A stretch of 64,000 bases of DNA from Pseudonocardia phyllosphaerae (GCF_046546475.1 NZ_JBKGXS010000002.1:372001-436000); one strand, 5' to 3'; counted from the first letter of the stretch, positions 51,299-60,077 are shown. Program-made: numbers and translations. The notes: a model not told the origin generated them from the sequence alone.

Positions 51299-51864
51299 GG
51301 CCGGTGCACCGGGATCCGCTGAACGGTCCGGCCGCGCGGCCGGGCGCCGTTCGTGCCGGTGCCCGGACGCGTGCGGCCCCGGGCGTCGGGCTCGGGGCGC
51401 GGCTGGTGCTCTCCGGTCTCCTCCAGCACCGCGATCAGCAGCGACAGCAGCCCGCCGACCTGCTGGGCCAGGCGCGCCGCGAACTCGGAGTGCTCACCGC
51501 GCAGCACCGCGATCAGCGCACACACCGGGCAGGCGGTGCAGGCCCCGGCCGAGCCGGGCGGTGGGCCGGCGGGCTCCCCCGCGGCGGAACCGGTCCCGGC
51601 CCCGTTCGCGGGGCCGGTCCCGGGCCCGTCGGCCGAGCCGGTCCCGGGACCCGTCGCGGAGCCGTTCGCCGTGCCGTTCGCGGACCCGCTCGCCGCACCA
51701 GCAGCCGAGCCGGTTGCCGACCCGGCCGTAGGGGCACTGCCGGAGCCAGTGCCCTGCAACGGTTCCAGCCCGTCCCGCAGCCGCTCCAGCGCGCTGATCG
51801 CCGTGGCCCGGAGGTCGTCCGGGATCCCGGCGTGCGTGCCGCAGCATCCGGGGCGCGGGGTCAC
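51295..51864 (-). CDS. Hypothetical protein with Gly/Ser/Ala spacer and Cys motif
   Basis: 189 residues. N-terminal GCCGTHAGIPDDLRATAISALERLRDG, then about 65 residues of simple GS/GT/GP dipeptide repeats, then GACTACPVCALIAVLRGEH with a CxxCPxC cluster and a hydrophobic/helical segment (LAQQVGGLLSLLIAVLEE). The stop and start overlap both neighbours by 4 bp, so it is translated with the ArsA-like ATPase and the kinase. It occupies the place of Rv2183c. Function unknown; the cysteines may bind metal. Confidence 0.75.
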   Translation of the reverse strand: MTPRPGCCGTHAGIPDDLRATAISALERLRDGLEPLQGTGSGSAPTAGSATGSAAGAASGSANGTANGSATGPGTGSADGPGTGPANGAGTGSAAGEPAGPPPGSAGACTACPVCALIAVLRGEHSEFAARLAQQVGGLLSLLIAVLEETGEHQPRPEPDARGRTRPGTGTNGARPRGRTVQRIPVHRP

Positions 51865-53108
51865 GAGCTCATCCAGGTTCCGGGGTCGGGCTTGAACGCG
51901 ATCACCAGGCGTGCGTCCAGCCCACCGGGCTCCAGCCGGGCGCCGACGGCCTCACAGCGCCGCAGCACCGACGGCAGCGTGATCACCCGCCGCGTCACAC
52001 CGAGCCCGACGACCATGTCGTCGCCGACCCGGGCCAGGTCCAGCGGGCTGTCCTCGGCGCCGGGCAGCGCGACGTCGAGCTCGAACTCGGTGTCGGCGGA
52101 GACACCGTGCCCGGCGGTGCGGCGCAGCTCCATCAGCGGACGCGGGGTGCCGCCGTCGGGTGCGCCGGCCGGGTCGTCGTCGCCATAGATGGAGCGGGCC
52201 AGCTCGGCCAGCGCCTCGACGCCGGTCGGCTCGGCCGCGGTGTAGGGCACCGCGACGACCGGGACGCCGACGCCGAGCTCCTCCAGCTCGCGCAGCACCG
52301 CGTGCTGCTCGCTCGCCCGCTCGCGCAGCCAGCGCGCCGCGGGCCCGCGCAGCGACGGCGGCGGGCCGGGCATCACCCGGTTCGCCATCAGCGCGTCGAC
52401 CCGCAGCTCGTGCAGCGCGAGCGCGGTCAGCGTGCGGCGGGTCTCCGCGGCGACGACGCGCTCCGGGGTCAGGACCAGGCGGATCGCGGTGCGGTCGCGG
52501 TCGGCGAGCATCGCGCGCAGCCCGGTGAGCTGCCCGGCGAGCGCGCCGAGGGCGGCGACGGTGCGATCCCAGCCGTCGGTGTCGTTCTTCGCCCCGGCGA
52601 GGTTCGCGACCAGGCCGCGGACGGCCCGGCGGTGCGCGGGGAACAGTCGCTCCAGGTAGCCGTTGAGCGCCTCGGGCAGGGTGAGCAGCCGCAGGGTCTC
52701 CGCGGTCGGCCCGCAGTCGACGACGACGACGTCGTAGACACCCGAGTCGGCGAAGCGCTGCACCTCGGCCAGCGCCAGCAGGTCCTCGACGCCGGGCAGC
52801 ACGGTCAGCTCGTCGGCGACCAGCTCGTCGACGCCGGCCCCGGCCAGCATCGTCCGCAGGTGTTCCTGCAGGTCGCCCCAGGTGCCCTCGAGCAGGGTGC
52901 GGGCGTCGATGTGCGCGGCGTGCAGGTTCTCGGTGATCTCGGCGGGCTCGGGTCCGAGCGTGGTGCTCAGCGCGTCGCCGAGGGAGTGCGCCGGGTCGGT
53001 GGAGACGACCAGCGCGGTGCGGCCGGCTCCGGCGAGCAGCGCGCCGGTCGCCGCGGCCAGGGTGGTCTTGCCGACCCCGCCCTTGCCGGTGAACAGCACG
53101 ACGCGCAC
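51861..53108 (-). CDS. ArsA/GET3-like ATPase (Rv2184c type)
   Basis: 415 residues. P-loop MRVVLFTGKGGVGKTTLAAA, switch I-like VVSTDPAHSLGD and switch II VVVDCGPTAETLRLLTLPE define an ArsA/GET3 ATPase. A C-terminal ~100-residue beta-rich, Hsp20-like domain (VSADTEFELDVALPGAE) follows, as in bacterial two-part relatives. No arsenic genes are nearby, so an arsenite pump role is unlikely. GTG 53108 follows TACGCT by 7 nt. Confidence 0.88.
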   Translation of the reverse strand: MRVVLFTGKGGVGKTTLAAATGALLAGAGRTALVVSTDPAHSLGDALSTTLGPEPAEITENLHAAHIDARTLLEGTWGDLQEHLRTMLAGAGVDELVADELTVLPGVEDLLALAEVQRFADSGVYDVVVVDCGPTAETLRLLTLPEALNGYLERLFPAHRRAVRGLVANLAGAKNDTDGWDRTVAALGALAGQLTGLRAMLADRDRTAIRLVLTPERVVAAETRRTLTALALHELRVDALMANRVMPGPPPSLRGPAARWLRERASEQHAVLRELEELGVGVPVVAVPYTAAEPTGVEALAELARSIYGDDDPAGAPDGGTPRPLMELRRTAGHGVSADTEFELDVALPGAEDSPLDLARVGDDMVVGLGVTRRVITLPSVLRRCEAVGARLEPGGLDARLVIAFKPDPGTWMSS

Positions 53109-53115
53109 GCGCCGG

Positions 53116-53121
53116 AGCGTA
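53116..53121 (-). promoter_or_regulatory. -10 TACGCT for the ArsA-like operon
   Basis: Minus-strand TACGCT ends 7 nt before GTG 53108 (leaderless). Confidence 0.55.
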
Positions 53122-53187
53122 ACGAGAGGCCCGGTCCCGGTCCGAGGGGACCCGCCGGTGCGCCGGTGGTGCGGCCGGCGCTGCGGC

Positions 53188-53625
53188 TCAGCCCTTCTCG
53201 ACGCGGCGCTTGAGCCCCTTCAGCGCCGCATCGATGATCACCTTCTCGGCCTTGCGACGGAGCATCCCGATCATCGGGAAGTTCACCTCGACCGAGAGCG
53301 CGTAGGTGACGGTGGTGCCGGAGCCGTCCTCGACGAGCTCGTAGGACCCGTCCTGGGCCTTCTGGATGCCGCCCTTGACCAGCTCCCAGGTCACCGACCG
53401 GTCGTCGGGGGCCCAGGTGTAGTCGAGGGTGTAGGAGTCCTTGATCGCTCCGGCGTCCATCGCGAAGCGAACCTGGCGGGCGCGGCCGCCCTCGCCGGCG
53501 TCGACGATCTCGACGTCGTTGATCTGGTCGGTCCACTCCGGGTACTTCGGGAAGTCGGCGATGACCGCCATCACGTCGTCGGGGGTCGCGTCGATGTGGA
53601 TCGAGGAGGTCGTCGCGTCGGCCAT
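53188..53625 (-). CDS. SRPBCC/START-like protein (Rv2185c type)
   Basis: 145-residue lipid- or hydrophobe-binding fold: SSIHIDATPDDVMAVIADFP, YPEWTDQINDVEIVD, and a C-terminal amphipathic helix (RRKAEKVIIDAALKGLKRRVE). ATG 53625 follows TAGCCT by 7 nt. Neighbour of the ArsA-like gene, as in mycobacteria. Ligand unknown. Confidence 0.88.
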   Translation of the reverse strand: MADATTSSIHIDATPDDVMAVIADFPKYPEWTDQINDVEIVDAGEGGRARQVRFAMDAGAIKDSYTLDYTWAPDDRSVTWELVKGGIQKAQDGSYELVEDGSGTTVTYALSVEVNFPMIGMLRRKAEKVIIDAALKGLKRRVEKG

Positions 53626-53632
53626 GGCCGGG

Positions 53633-53638
53633 AGGCTA
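53633..53638 (-). promoter_or_regulatory. -10 TAGCCT for the SRPBCC gene
   Basis: Minus-strand TAGCCT ends 7 nt before ATG 53625 (leaderless). Confidence 0.55.
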
Positions 53639-53659
53639 TCCCGTCGGGCCGGGCCCGGC

Positions 53660-54469
53660 TCACAGGTGGAGCACGTAGGGCTCTCCGGAGGCGCGGAAGT
53701 GCCCCGCGTTGACGGCCTCGGTGCGCCCGATGCGCACGCGCGGGTGCAGCGGCTGGTGCACGTGGCCGAACAGTGCGTGCGACGGCTGCTCGCGCCGGAT
53801 CCGGTCCAGCAGTGGGCGGCTGGTCATCTCCCCGCGGCCGGTGACGACGTCGAACGCCAGGTCCGGGACCGCGGGCGGGACGTGCGTGCAGAGCACGTCG
53901 GCGGGGCCGAGCGCGTCGAGGCGGGCGGTCCAGTCCTCGTGCCGGACGAAGTGCGGCTGCCACGGCCCGGCCGGGCGGGGCTCGCGCCCGGGCGGCAGCG
54001 GGACGCCACCGAGGAACCCGACCCGGCGCCCGCCGATCTCGACGACGGTCCCGTCCGGGGTGGCGACGCCGTCGACGTCCGGCCAGGCGGCGGGCATGTC
54101 GACGTTGCCGGGGATCGCCCACACCGGCACGCCGAGCCCGGCGAGCACGCCGAAGATCTCGGCGTACTGGGCGGCGACGGCCTCGTGCACCGCTGCGGCC
54201 GGGTCGTCGAAGCGGGCCCAGGCCCGGTCCATCAGGCCGAGCATCTCCTCCCGCGGCGCCCCGGCGCGGCGCAGCCGGGCGAACTCGGCGGCGACGCCGA
54301 CCCCGAGCAGCCGCCCGACGATGCCGTTCGCGGGCTCGCGGTAGTCGATGAACTCGACGAGGTCGCCGAGCACGATCACGCCGTCGGCGCGGGAGCCGTC
54401 CGGGCCGTGCGCGACGCGGGCGAGCGCGGCGCTGTCGCCGTGGACGTCGGTGACGACGTGCAGCCTCAC
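53660..54469 (-). CDS. Calcineurin-like metallophosphoesterase
   Basis: 269 residues with the metal motifs LHVVTDVHGDSAAL, GVIVLGDLVEF, AIPGNVDMPAAWPD, CTHVPP and HALFGHVHQPLHPRV. All expected His/Asp/Asn ligands are present. GTG 54469 overlaps the upstream SRPBCC gene by 4 bp. No homologue at this position in the M. tuberculosis order I recall. Substrate unknown. Confidence 0.87.
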   Translation of the reverse strand: MRLHVVTDVHGDSAALARVAHGPDGSRADGVIVLGDLVEFIDYREPANGIVGRLLGVGVAAEFARLRRAGAPREEMLGLMDRAWARFDDPAAAVHEAVAAQYAEIFGVLAGLGVPVWAIPGNVDMPAAWPDVDGVATPDGTVVEIGGRRVGFLGGVPLPPGREPRPAGPWQPHFVRHEDWTARLDALGPADVLCTHVPPAVPDLAFDVVTGRGEMTSRPLLDRIRREQPSHALFGHVHQPLHPRVRIGRTEAVNAGHFRASGEPYVLHL

Positions 54470-54903
54470 CCTGCGGTCTCCCCCGCGGTGTCGGCTCCGG
54501 TCTCGCGCACGTGCTCCGGGACGACGCCGGCCGGTCGCCCGCCCTCCAGGCGCCGCTTGGCCGCGAACGCGCGGGTCTTGAACTCGCGGTGCCGCCGGTC
54601 GGACTCGCGCCGCTCGCGGCGGGCGCGGGTCAGCCGGTGACCCGGCAGCGGCGTCGTCGGGTCGGCGCGCAGGAAGAAGTGCAGGACGGTGCCGTCGCCG
54701 ACCGGCTCGCACCAGACCTCCATGGTCCCGGTGAGCGCGCCGGTGACCGTCCAGCGGATCCCCGCCGGGCCGCGGTCGTGCGCGACCTCGGGGCGCAGGT
54801 CGGGCCACCACTGCGGCCACCGCGCAGGGTCGGCGAACTCCGCCGCGACCCGCTCGCGGGGCACGGCGACGAACGTCTCGTCGATCACGTCCACGGCCGG
54901 CAC
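54466..54903 (-). CDS. SRPBCC/polyketide-cyclase-like protein (Rv2186c type)
   Basis: 145 residues: VDVIDETFVAVPRERVAAEF, ARWPQWWPDLRPEV and GTVLHFFLRADP show the START-like fold; a basic C-terminal helix (RRERRESDRRHREFKTRAFA) and acidic tail follow. GTG 54903; the ribosome site is weak. Divergent from fadD15 across 209 bp. It may bind an acyl or isoprenoid ligand. Confidence 0.82.
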   Translation of the reverse strand: MPAVDVIDETFVAVPRERVAAEFADPARWPQWWPDLRPEVAHDRGPAGIRWTVTGALTGTMEVWCEPVGDGTVLHFFLRADPTTPLPGHRLTRARRERRESDRRHREFKTRAFAAKRRLEGGRPAGVVPEHVRETGADTAGETAG

Positions 54904-55004
54904 CCGGCCAGCCTGCCACCCGGGTCCGGGCGTCGCGCCGCGGGGACGCCGTGTCCGGTTCGTACCGTTTCCGAATCGCAGCTGACGACCCGTGTTCCCG
55001 GGGT

Positions 55005-55021
55005 CTACCAGACGGTAGGTT
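55005..55021 (+). promoter_or_regulatory. fadD15 promoter with overlapping palindrome
   Basis: CTACC-AGAC-GGTAG (55005-55018) is a perfect 5-bp dyad overlapping the -10 candidate TAGGTT (55016-55021). A TetR-type repressor acting on fatty-acid genes would fit. The implied leader is about 85 nt. Confidence 0.5.
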
Positions 55022-55112
55022 CCTGGGGAGATCATGTGCGGCACGAGGGCCGCGTGGTCGCACAGCCCAGCCGTCGCACAGCCCTGCCGAGGCCGCCAGG
55101 AGGTCGATTCCC

Positions 55113-56936
55113 GTGCGTGAGTACAGCGTTCCCGCCGCGGTGTCCGTGGGAGCCGAGGAGTCGCTCTCCGACGCCGTGTTCACCAATGCCGAAGAGTTCC
55201 CGCAGTCGGTGCTGTACCGGCGCAAGGACGGGGACGCCTGGGTCGAGGTGACCGCCGCCGAGTTCGCCGAGCAGGTCACCCGGGTCGCGGCCGGTCTGAT
55301 CGCGGCCGGGATCGAGGCCGGGGACCGGGTCGCGCTGCTGTCGCGCACCCGCTACGAGTGGACGCTGTTCGACTACGCGATCCTCGCGGCGGGCGGGGTC
55401 ACGGTGCCGATCTACGAGACGTCGTCGCCGGACCAGATCGGCTGGATCGTGTCGGACTCCGACGCCGTCGCGATCGTCGTCGAGACCGCCGACCACGCGG
55501 CGGCGGTGGAGAAGGTCCGCGCCGACCTGCCCGGGCTGCGGGCGGTGTGGCAGATCGAGCCTGCCGTGTCGGCTCCGGACGCGCCACCGGCCGTCGCGCA
55601 GCTCACCGGGCTCGGCTCGGACACCGGTGACGACGTGGTGCACGAGCGCCGCAACGCCGTGCGCGCCGAGGACCTCTGCACCCTGATCTACACCTCGGGC
55701 ACCACCGGCCGGCCCAAGGGCTGCGAGCTGACCCACCGCAACCTGGTCACCGAGATCCGGACGATCGCTGCGGCGATGCCGGACCTGTTCGGCGACGACG
55801 ACTCGGTGCTGCTGTTCCTGCCGCTGGCGCATGTGTTCGGCAAGGCGATCCAGTGCGGCTGCCTGGCGACCCGCACCGTCGTCGGGCACACCCCGGACGT
55901 GAAGAACCTACTGCCCGACCTGGCGGACTTCCGCCCGACCTTCCTGCTCGCGGTGCCGCGGGTGTTCGAGAAGGTCTACAACGGCGCCCGGGTCAAGGCC
56001 CACGACGAGGGCAGGCTGACCGGGACGATCTTCGACACGGCCGCCGACGTCGCCATCGCCTACTCCAAGGCGCTGGACACCGGGGGCCCGGCGCTGCCGC
56101 TCAAGGCCGTGAACGCCCTGTTCGACCTGCTGGTCTACCGCAAGCTGCGGGCCGCCGTCGGCGGCCGGGTGAAGGCGGCGGTGTCCGGGTCCGCCCCGCT
56201 GGGCGAGCGGCTCGGGCACTTCTTCCGCGGCGTCGGGCTGCCGGTGCTGGAGGGCTACGGCCTCACCGAGACCTCCGCCGGGATCACCCTGAACACCCTC
56301 GACGCGCAGCGGATCGGCTCGATCGGGCGCCCGGTGCCGGGCTGCGCCGCGCGGATCGCCCCGGACGGGGAGATCCTGCTGTCCGGCGACATCGTGTTCC
56401 GCGGCTACTGGCACAACGACACCGCCACCTCCGAGGCGCTGGAGGACGGCTGGTTCCGCTCCGGCGACATCGGCGAGATCGACGACGCAGGCTTCCTGCG
56501 GATCACCGGCCGCAAGAAGGAGCTGATCGTCACCGCGGGCGGCAAGAACGTCGCCCCGGCCGTGCTCGAGGACCGGCTGCGGGCGCACCCGCTGGTCGGG
56601 CAGTGCATCGTGATCGGTGACCAGAAGCCGTTCATCTCGGCGCTGGTGACGATCGACCCGGAGGCGCTGCCGGGCTGGCGCGAGCGTCAGGGCAAGCCCA
56701 CCGGCGACGGCTCGTCGGCCGCCGACCTGGTCGACGACCCGGAGCTGCGCGGCGAGATCGCCGCCGCGGTCGAGGAGGCGAACCAGGCGGTGTCGCGGGC
56801 CGAGCAGATCCGCAAGTTCCGGATCCTGCCGCACGACTTCTCCGAGGCCGGCGGCGAGCTGACGCCGACGATGAAGGTGAAGCGCAAGGTCGTCGTCGAC
56901 TCCTACGCCGGCGAGATCGAGGCGATCTACTCCTAG
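55113..56936 (+). CDS. fadD15: Long-chain fatty-acid--CoA ligase FadD15
   Basis: 607-residue AMP-forming acyl-CoA synthetase. P-loop LCTLIYTSGTTGRPKGCELTHRN, then EGYGLTETSAGITLN and DGWFRSGDIGEIDDAGFLRITGRKKELIV. GTG 55113 has AGGAGG (55098-55103) 9 nt upstream. Its stop shares the CTAG tetranucleotide with the convergent pimB stop. Position equals Rv2187; it activates free fatty acids for lipid synthesis. Confidence 0.95.
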   Translation: MREYSVPAAVSVGAEESLSDAVFTNAEEFPQSVLYRRKDGDAWVEVTAAEFAEQVTRVAAGLIAAGIEAGDRVALLSRTRYEWTLFDYAILAAGGVTVPIYETSSPDQIGWIVSDSDAVAIVVETADHAAAVEKVRADLPGLRAVWQIEPAVSAPDAPPAVAQLTGLGSDTGDDVVHERRNAVRAEDLCTLIYTSGTTGRPKGCELTHRNLVTEIRTIAAAMPDLFGDDDSVLLFLPLAHVFGKAIQCGCLATRTVVGHTPDVKNLLPDLADFRPTFLLAVPRVFEKVYNGARVKAHDEGRLTGTIFDTAADVAIAYSKALDTGGPALPLKAVNALFDLLVYRKLRAAVGGRVKAAVSGSAPLGERLGHFFRGVGLPVLEGYGLTETSAGITLNTLDAQRIGSIGRPVPGCAARIAPDGEILLSGDIVFRGYWHNDTATSEALEDGWFRSGDIGEIDDAGFLRITGRKKELIVTAGGKNVAPAVLEDRLRAHPLVGQCIVIGDQKPFISALVTIDPEALPGWRERQGKPTGDGSSAADLVDDPELRGEIAAAVEEANQAVSRAEQIRKFRILPHDFSEAGGELTPTMKVKRKVVVDSYAGEIEAIYS

Positions 56937-58144
56937 GCCTGCTCCTGGGCGGGTCCGCGGGCGCACCCGGCACCGTGGAGGAAGGCGCGCAGGCGTTCCG
57001 CGGAGCGCGGGCCGCCCCAGATCCGCTGCACCCGCGCCCGACCGGCCCGGCCCATCGCCTGCGCGCGGGCCGGGTCGGCGAGCAGGCCCGCGACCCGGCC
57101 TGCGACGGCCTCGACGTCCCGGCCGTCGACGACGTGCCCGGTCACGCCGTCCTCGACGGTCTCCGGCGCGCCCCCGGAGTCCCCGGCGACCACCGGCAGC
57201 CCGCTCGCAGCCGCCTCCAGCAGCGCGATGCCGAGCCCCTCGACGTCGAGACCGCGCAGGTGGGTGCGGCACGGCAGCGCGAAGACGTCCCCGGCGGCGT
57301 GGTGCGCGGCCAGCTCGCCGTCCGGAACCCCTCCGGTGACGACGACGGCGTCGGCCACCCCCGCGCGCCGGGCGAGACGCTGCAACCGGTCCCGGTAGGG
57401 GCCGCCGCCGACCAGCAGCAGCCGCGCGCCGGGGACCCGTTCGCGGATCCGGGGCAGCGCGGCGACCAGCGTGTCCTGCCCCTTGCGGGGCACCAGCCGG
57501 GACACGCACGCGACGACCGGGGCCTCCCCCAGCCCGTACCGGGCCCGGATCGCGGCGCGGGCGGCCGGGTCCGGGGCGAACCGGGTGGTGTCCACCGGTG
57601 GCGGCAGCGGTTCGAGCACCGCGTCCGGGCCGAACGCGGCACCCAGGCGGGAGCGGGTCCAGCCGGAGACGGTGGTGATCACGTCGGCGTCGGTGCCGAT
57701 GCGCCGCAGCGCCTGGCGGGCTCCGGGCAGCATCGACCAGCCGACCTCGTGGCCGTGCGTGCTCGCGACGACCCGGCCGATCCCGGCGCGGCGGCGCAGG
57801 TACGGGCCGAGCAGGGCCAGGGGCGCGGCGGCGCCGAACCAGACGGTCGTCGCGTCGTGGTGGCGCGCGAGCTCGGCGGCGCGGCGGGCGACGTCCGGGG
57901 TGGGCAGCATCAGCGACGACGGGTGCCGGTGCACCGGGAACGGCTGGGCCCCGTCGAACACGGCGTCGGACGCCACATCGAGTACGGCGTCGGACACCGC
58001 ATCGGCCACGGGGCCGGGCCGCCAGGCCGGGGCGTAGACGGCGAGCTCGCCGTCGGGCAGGGCACGGGCGAGGGCGTGCAGGTAGTGCTGGATGCCGCCG
58101 GGGCGCGGCGGGAAGTCGTTGGTCACCAGCAGGGTGCGGGCCAC
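56933..58144 (-). CDS. pimB: GT4 mannosyltransferase PimB
   Basis: 403 residues; probable GDP-mannose-dependent phosphatidylinositol-monomannoside mannosyltransferase. N-terminal TLLVTNDFPPRPGGIQHYLH (typical PimB'), acceptor region STHGHEVGWSMLPGARQALR, donor motif VACVSRLVPRKGQDTLV and EGLGIALLEAAASGLPVVAG. A duplicated 8-residue segment (DAVSDAVLDVASDAVF) is inserted near residue 50. GTG 58144 follows TACGGT by 6 nt. Position equals Rv2188c. Confidence 0.92.
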   Translation of the reverse strand: MARTLLVTNDFPPRPGGIQHYLHALARALPDGELAVYAPAWRPGPVADAVSDAVLDVASDAVFDGAQPFPVHRHPSSLMLPTPDVARRAAELARHHDATTVWFGAAAPLALLGPYLRRRAGIGRVVASTHGHEVGWSMLPGARQALRRIGTDADVITTVSGWTRSRLGAAFGPDAVLEPLPPPVDTTRFAPDPAARAAIRARYGLGEAPVVACVSRLVPRKGQDTLVAALPRIRERVPGARLLLVGGGPYRDRLQRLARRAGVADAVVVTGGVPDGELAAHHAAGDVFALPCRTHLRGLDVEGLGIALLEAAASGLPVVAGDSGGAPETVEDGVTGHVVDGRDVEAVAGRVAGLLADPARAQAMGRAGRARVQRIWGGPRSAERLRAFLHGAGCARGPAQEQA

Positions 58145-58150
58145 CCGGCG

Positions 58151-58156
58151 ACCGTA
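58151..58156 (-). promoter_or_regulatory. -10 TACGGT for pimB
   Basis: Minus-strand TACGGT ends 6 nt before GTG 58144 (leaderless), identical to the element before the murE leader ORF. Confidence 0.6.
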
Positions 58157-58241
58157 GCCGCCGCGCCGGGCACGGCATTCCTGTCGGTCCCCTCCCCTAC
58201 TGTCCGCGCTGATCACACGAGTGCTCCACGGAGGAGGCGGA

Positions 58242-58604
58242 ATGATCATCGACTGCGACCGCTGCGAGGTGCGTGGCGACGCCTGCGGCAGCTGCGTGAT
58301 CGGCGTGCTGATGGAGGTCCCGGAGGAGGACCGGCCGATTCCCTACCTGCCGGTCGACCCGCCGGGTGCGGCGGCGCGTGAGCCCGTCGTGGCCGCCGCC
58401 GGGCCCGCGCGGGTCTCCGGCGGGCCGTCCCGGGAGCCGGTCGAGTTCAGCGAGCCGGAGCGCCGGGCGCTGCAGGTGCTGGCCGAGCAGGGGCTGATCC
58501 CGCACCTGCGCCTGGTCGAGGGCGCCCGCACGCCCGGCCCGGTCGAGCAGCCGGATCTGGGGGTGGCCCCGGTGCAGCCGCTGCGGCGCCGGTTCGCGGG
58601 CTGA
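58242..58604 (+). CDS. Small Cys-motif protein of unknown function
   Basis: 120 residues. N-terminal MIIDCDRCEVRGDACGSCVI contains CxxC and CxxC pairs, likely a metal or redox site, followed by a Pro-rich linker and a short helical C-terminus (EPERRALQVLAEQGLIPHLR). ATG 58242 has GGAGGAGG 4-5 nt upstream. Converges on the NYN gene with a 9-bp gap. No family recognised. Confidence 0.78.
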   Translation: MIIDCDRCEVRGDACGSCVIGVLMEVPEEDRPIPYLPVDPPGAAAREPVVAAAGPARVSGGPSREPVEFSEPERRALQVLAEQGLIPHLRLVEGARTPGPVEQPDLGVAPVQPLRRRFAG

Positions 58605-58613
58605 GTCCGCCGC

Positions 58614-60071
58614 TCAGCCGAGGCGGCGCAGCAGCACCGCCGACGGGACCGTGTGCGCCCCGCGGCGCCGCACCGAGCGAACGACCTCCTGATCCGACGT
58701 CGCGACGAGCAGCGTGCGCCCGCGCGGCTCGGCGGCGACGAGATCGCGGACGACGTCGTCGGCGAGCACCCCGGGGTCGCTGAACAGCACCCGCACGCCG
58801 CGCGCCCCGCGCCCGGACGCGGCGACGACGGCGGCGCCGTCGAACACGACGGTGACCTCGACGCCGGTGCGGGCCGCGAGCGCGCCCAGCTGCGTCACGA
58901 GCCGGGTGCGCTGGTCGGCGAGCGGGAGGTCCGGGTAGCCGGTCTTGCTGACGTTGTAGCCGTCGACGATCAGGTGCATCGACGGCATCCCGAGCAGCGT
59001 GTCCAGGGCGGCGAGCCCGTCGACGGGGACACCGGCGCGGCCGTGGCCGGTGCCGTCCCCGCTGCCGTCGGCGACGAGGTCGGCCGGGCGCGGTCCCCCG
59101 GCGCCGACGTCGAGCTCGCGGCGCAGCCCGGTGACTGCGCCGCCGATCGTGTCGAGCAGCAGCTCCAGGCGCACCTCGTCGGCCTTGCGGGCCTCACGGG
59201 CGGCGCGGCGGGCCACACCGACCTCGCGGGCCGCGGCGTCGGCGCGACGGCGTTCGGCGGCGGCCCGGTCGCGTTCGGCGTCCAGCTCGGCCTGCACGGC
59301 GGCGAGCCGGTCGTCGGAACCGGCGCGCAGCCGCCGGACCTCGGCCTCGAGGGTGTCGCGGGCGTCGACGGCGGCGCGCAGCTTGGCGCCCTGGTCGCTG
59401 ACCCGGCGGCGCATCTGCTGGTACTCGGACTCGCGGTCGGAGACGACGGTGGCGGCGCGTTCGCGTTCGTCGGTGAGCTCGGCGCGGGCGCGTTCCAGCT
59501 CGGCGGTGAGCTTGTCGACCTTGGCCAGGGCCTCGTCGCGTTCGGCGCGGAGCGCGGCGAGGTCGCTCGTGCGCTCGGCCTGCGCGACCCGCCGCGACGC
59601 GAGGGGGTCGCCGGTGAGCAGCGCGACGGCCGCGGCGTCGAGGGTGTCGACCGGGGCGGGCAGCAGGTCGTCCGCGGCGGGCACCTCCGGAGAGGCCGGT
59701 GCGGTGCCGGACGCCGCGTCCGGCAGCTCCAGCTCGCCCGGCCGGTGCTCGGCCCACCAGGCGACGACGGCGGCCCGGAAGACCGGGTCGCTCTCCAGCC
59801 GTCCGACCAGCGCGGATGCACCGAGCCTGGCCCGCTTGGCGGGGGTGAACTTGGCGAACCGGCGCAGCGGCGCGGGCACGTCGGGCGGGGTCATCCCGCC
59901 GAGCGCGGTCGCGGCGATCTCGGCCAGCCGGGCACGCAACGGGCCGGGCAGCGCCGGCCACTCGGTGATCGGGCCGGGCTGCGCCGCATCCTCGGTCGGC
60001 CCCGCACCGGCCGGGCACGACGGGGCCCCGGCGCCCGCGGGCTCCGGCCGGTCTCCGTCGTGCTGCACCAT
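58614..60071 (-). CDS. NYN (PIN-like) domain protein with coiled coil
   Basis: 485 residues: N-terminal helical region, a long coiled coil (about 165-310, LRAERDEALAKVDKLTAELE onward), then a C-terminal YacP-like NYN nuclease domain beginning MHLIVDGYNVSKTGYPDLPL with the conserved Asp, VVFDGA and the late acidic LFSDPGVLADDVV. Probable RNA-binding or RNase activity. ATG 60071 follows TAACCT by 6 nt. Confidence 0.87.
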   Translation of the reverse strand: MVQHDGDRPEPAGAGAPSCPAGAGPTEDAAQPGPITEWPALPGPLRARLAEIAATALGGMTPPDVPAPLRRFAKFTPAKRARLGASALVGRLESDPVFRAAVVAWWAEHRPGELELPDAASGTAPASPEVPAADDLLPAPVDTLDAAAVALLTGDPLASRRVAQAERTSDLAALRAERDEALAKVDKLTAELERARAELTDERERAATVVSDRESEYQQMRRRVSDQGAKLRAAVDARDTLEAEVRRLRAGSDDRLAAVQAELDAERDRAAAERRRADAAAREVGVARRAAREARKADEVRLELLLDTIGGAVTGLRRELDVGAGGPRPADLVADGSGDGTGHGRAGVPVDGLAALDTLLGMPSMHLIVDGYNVSKTGYPDLPLADQRTRLVTQLGALAARTGVEVTVVFDGAAVVAASGRGARGVRVLFSDPGVLADDVVRDLVAAEPRGRTLLVATSDQEVVRSVRRRGAHTVPSAVLLRRLG

Positions 60072-60077
60072 CGGACC

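Noticed and set aside
51861..53108. Arsenite efflux ATPase
   Set aside because: ArsA motifs are present, but no arsB, arsR or arsC is nearby and the locus is conserved in non-ars context in mycobacteria.
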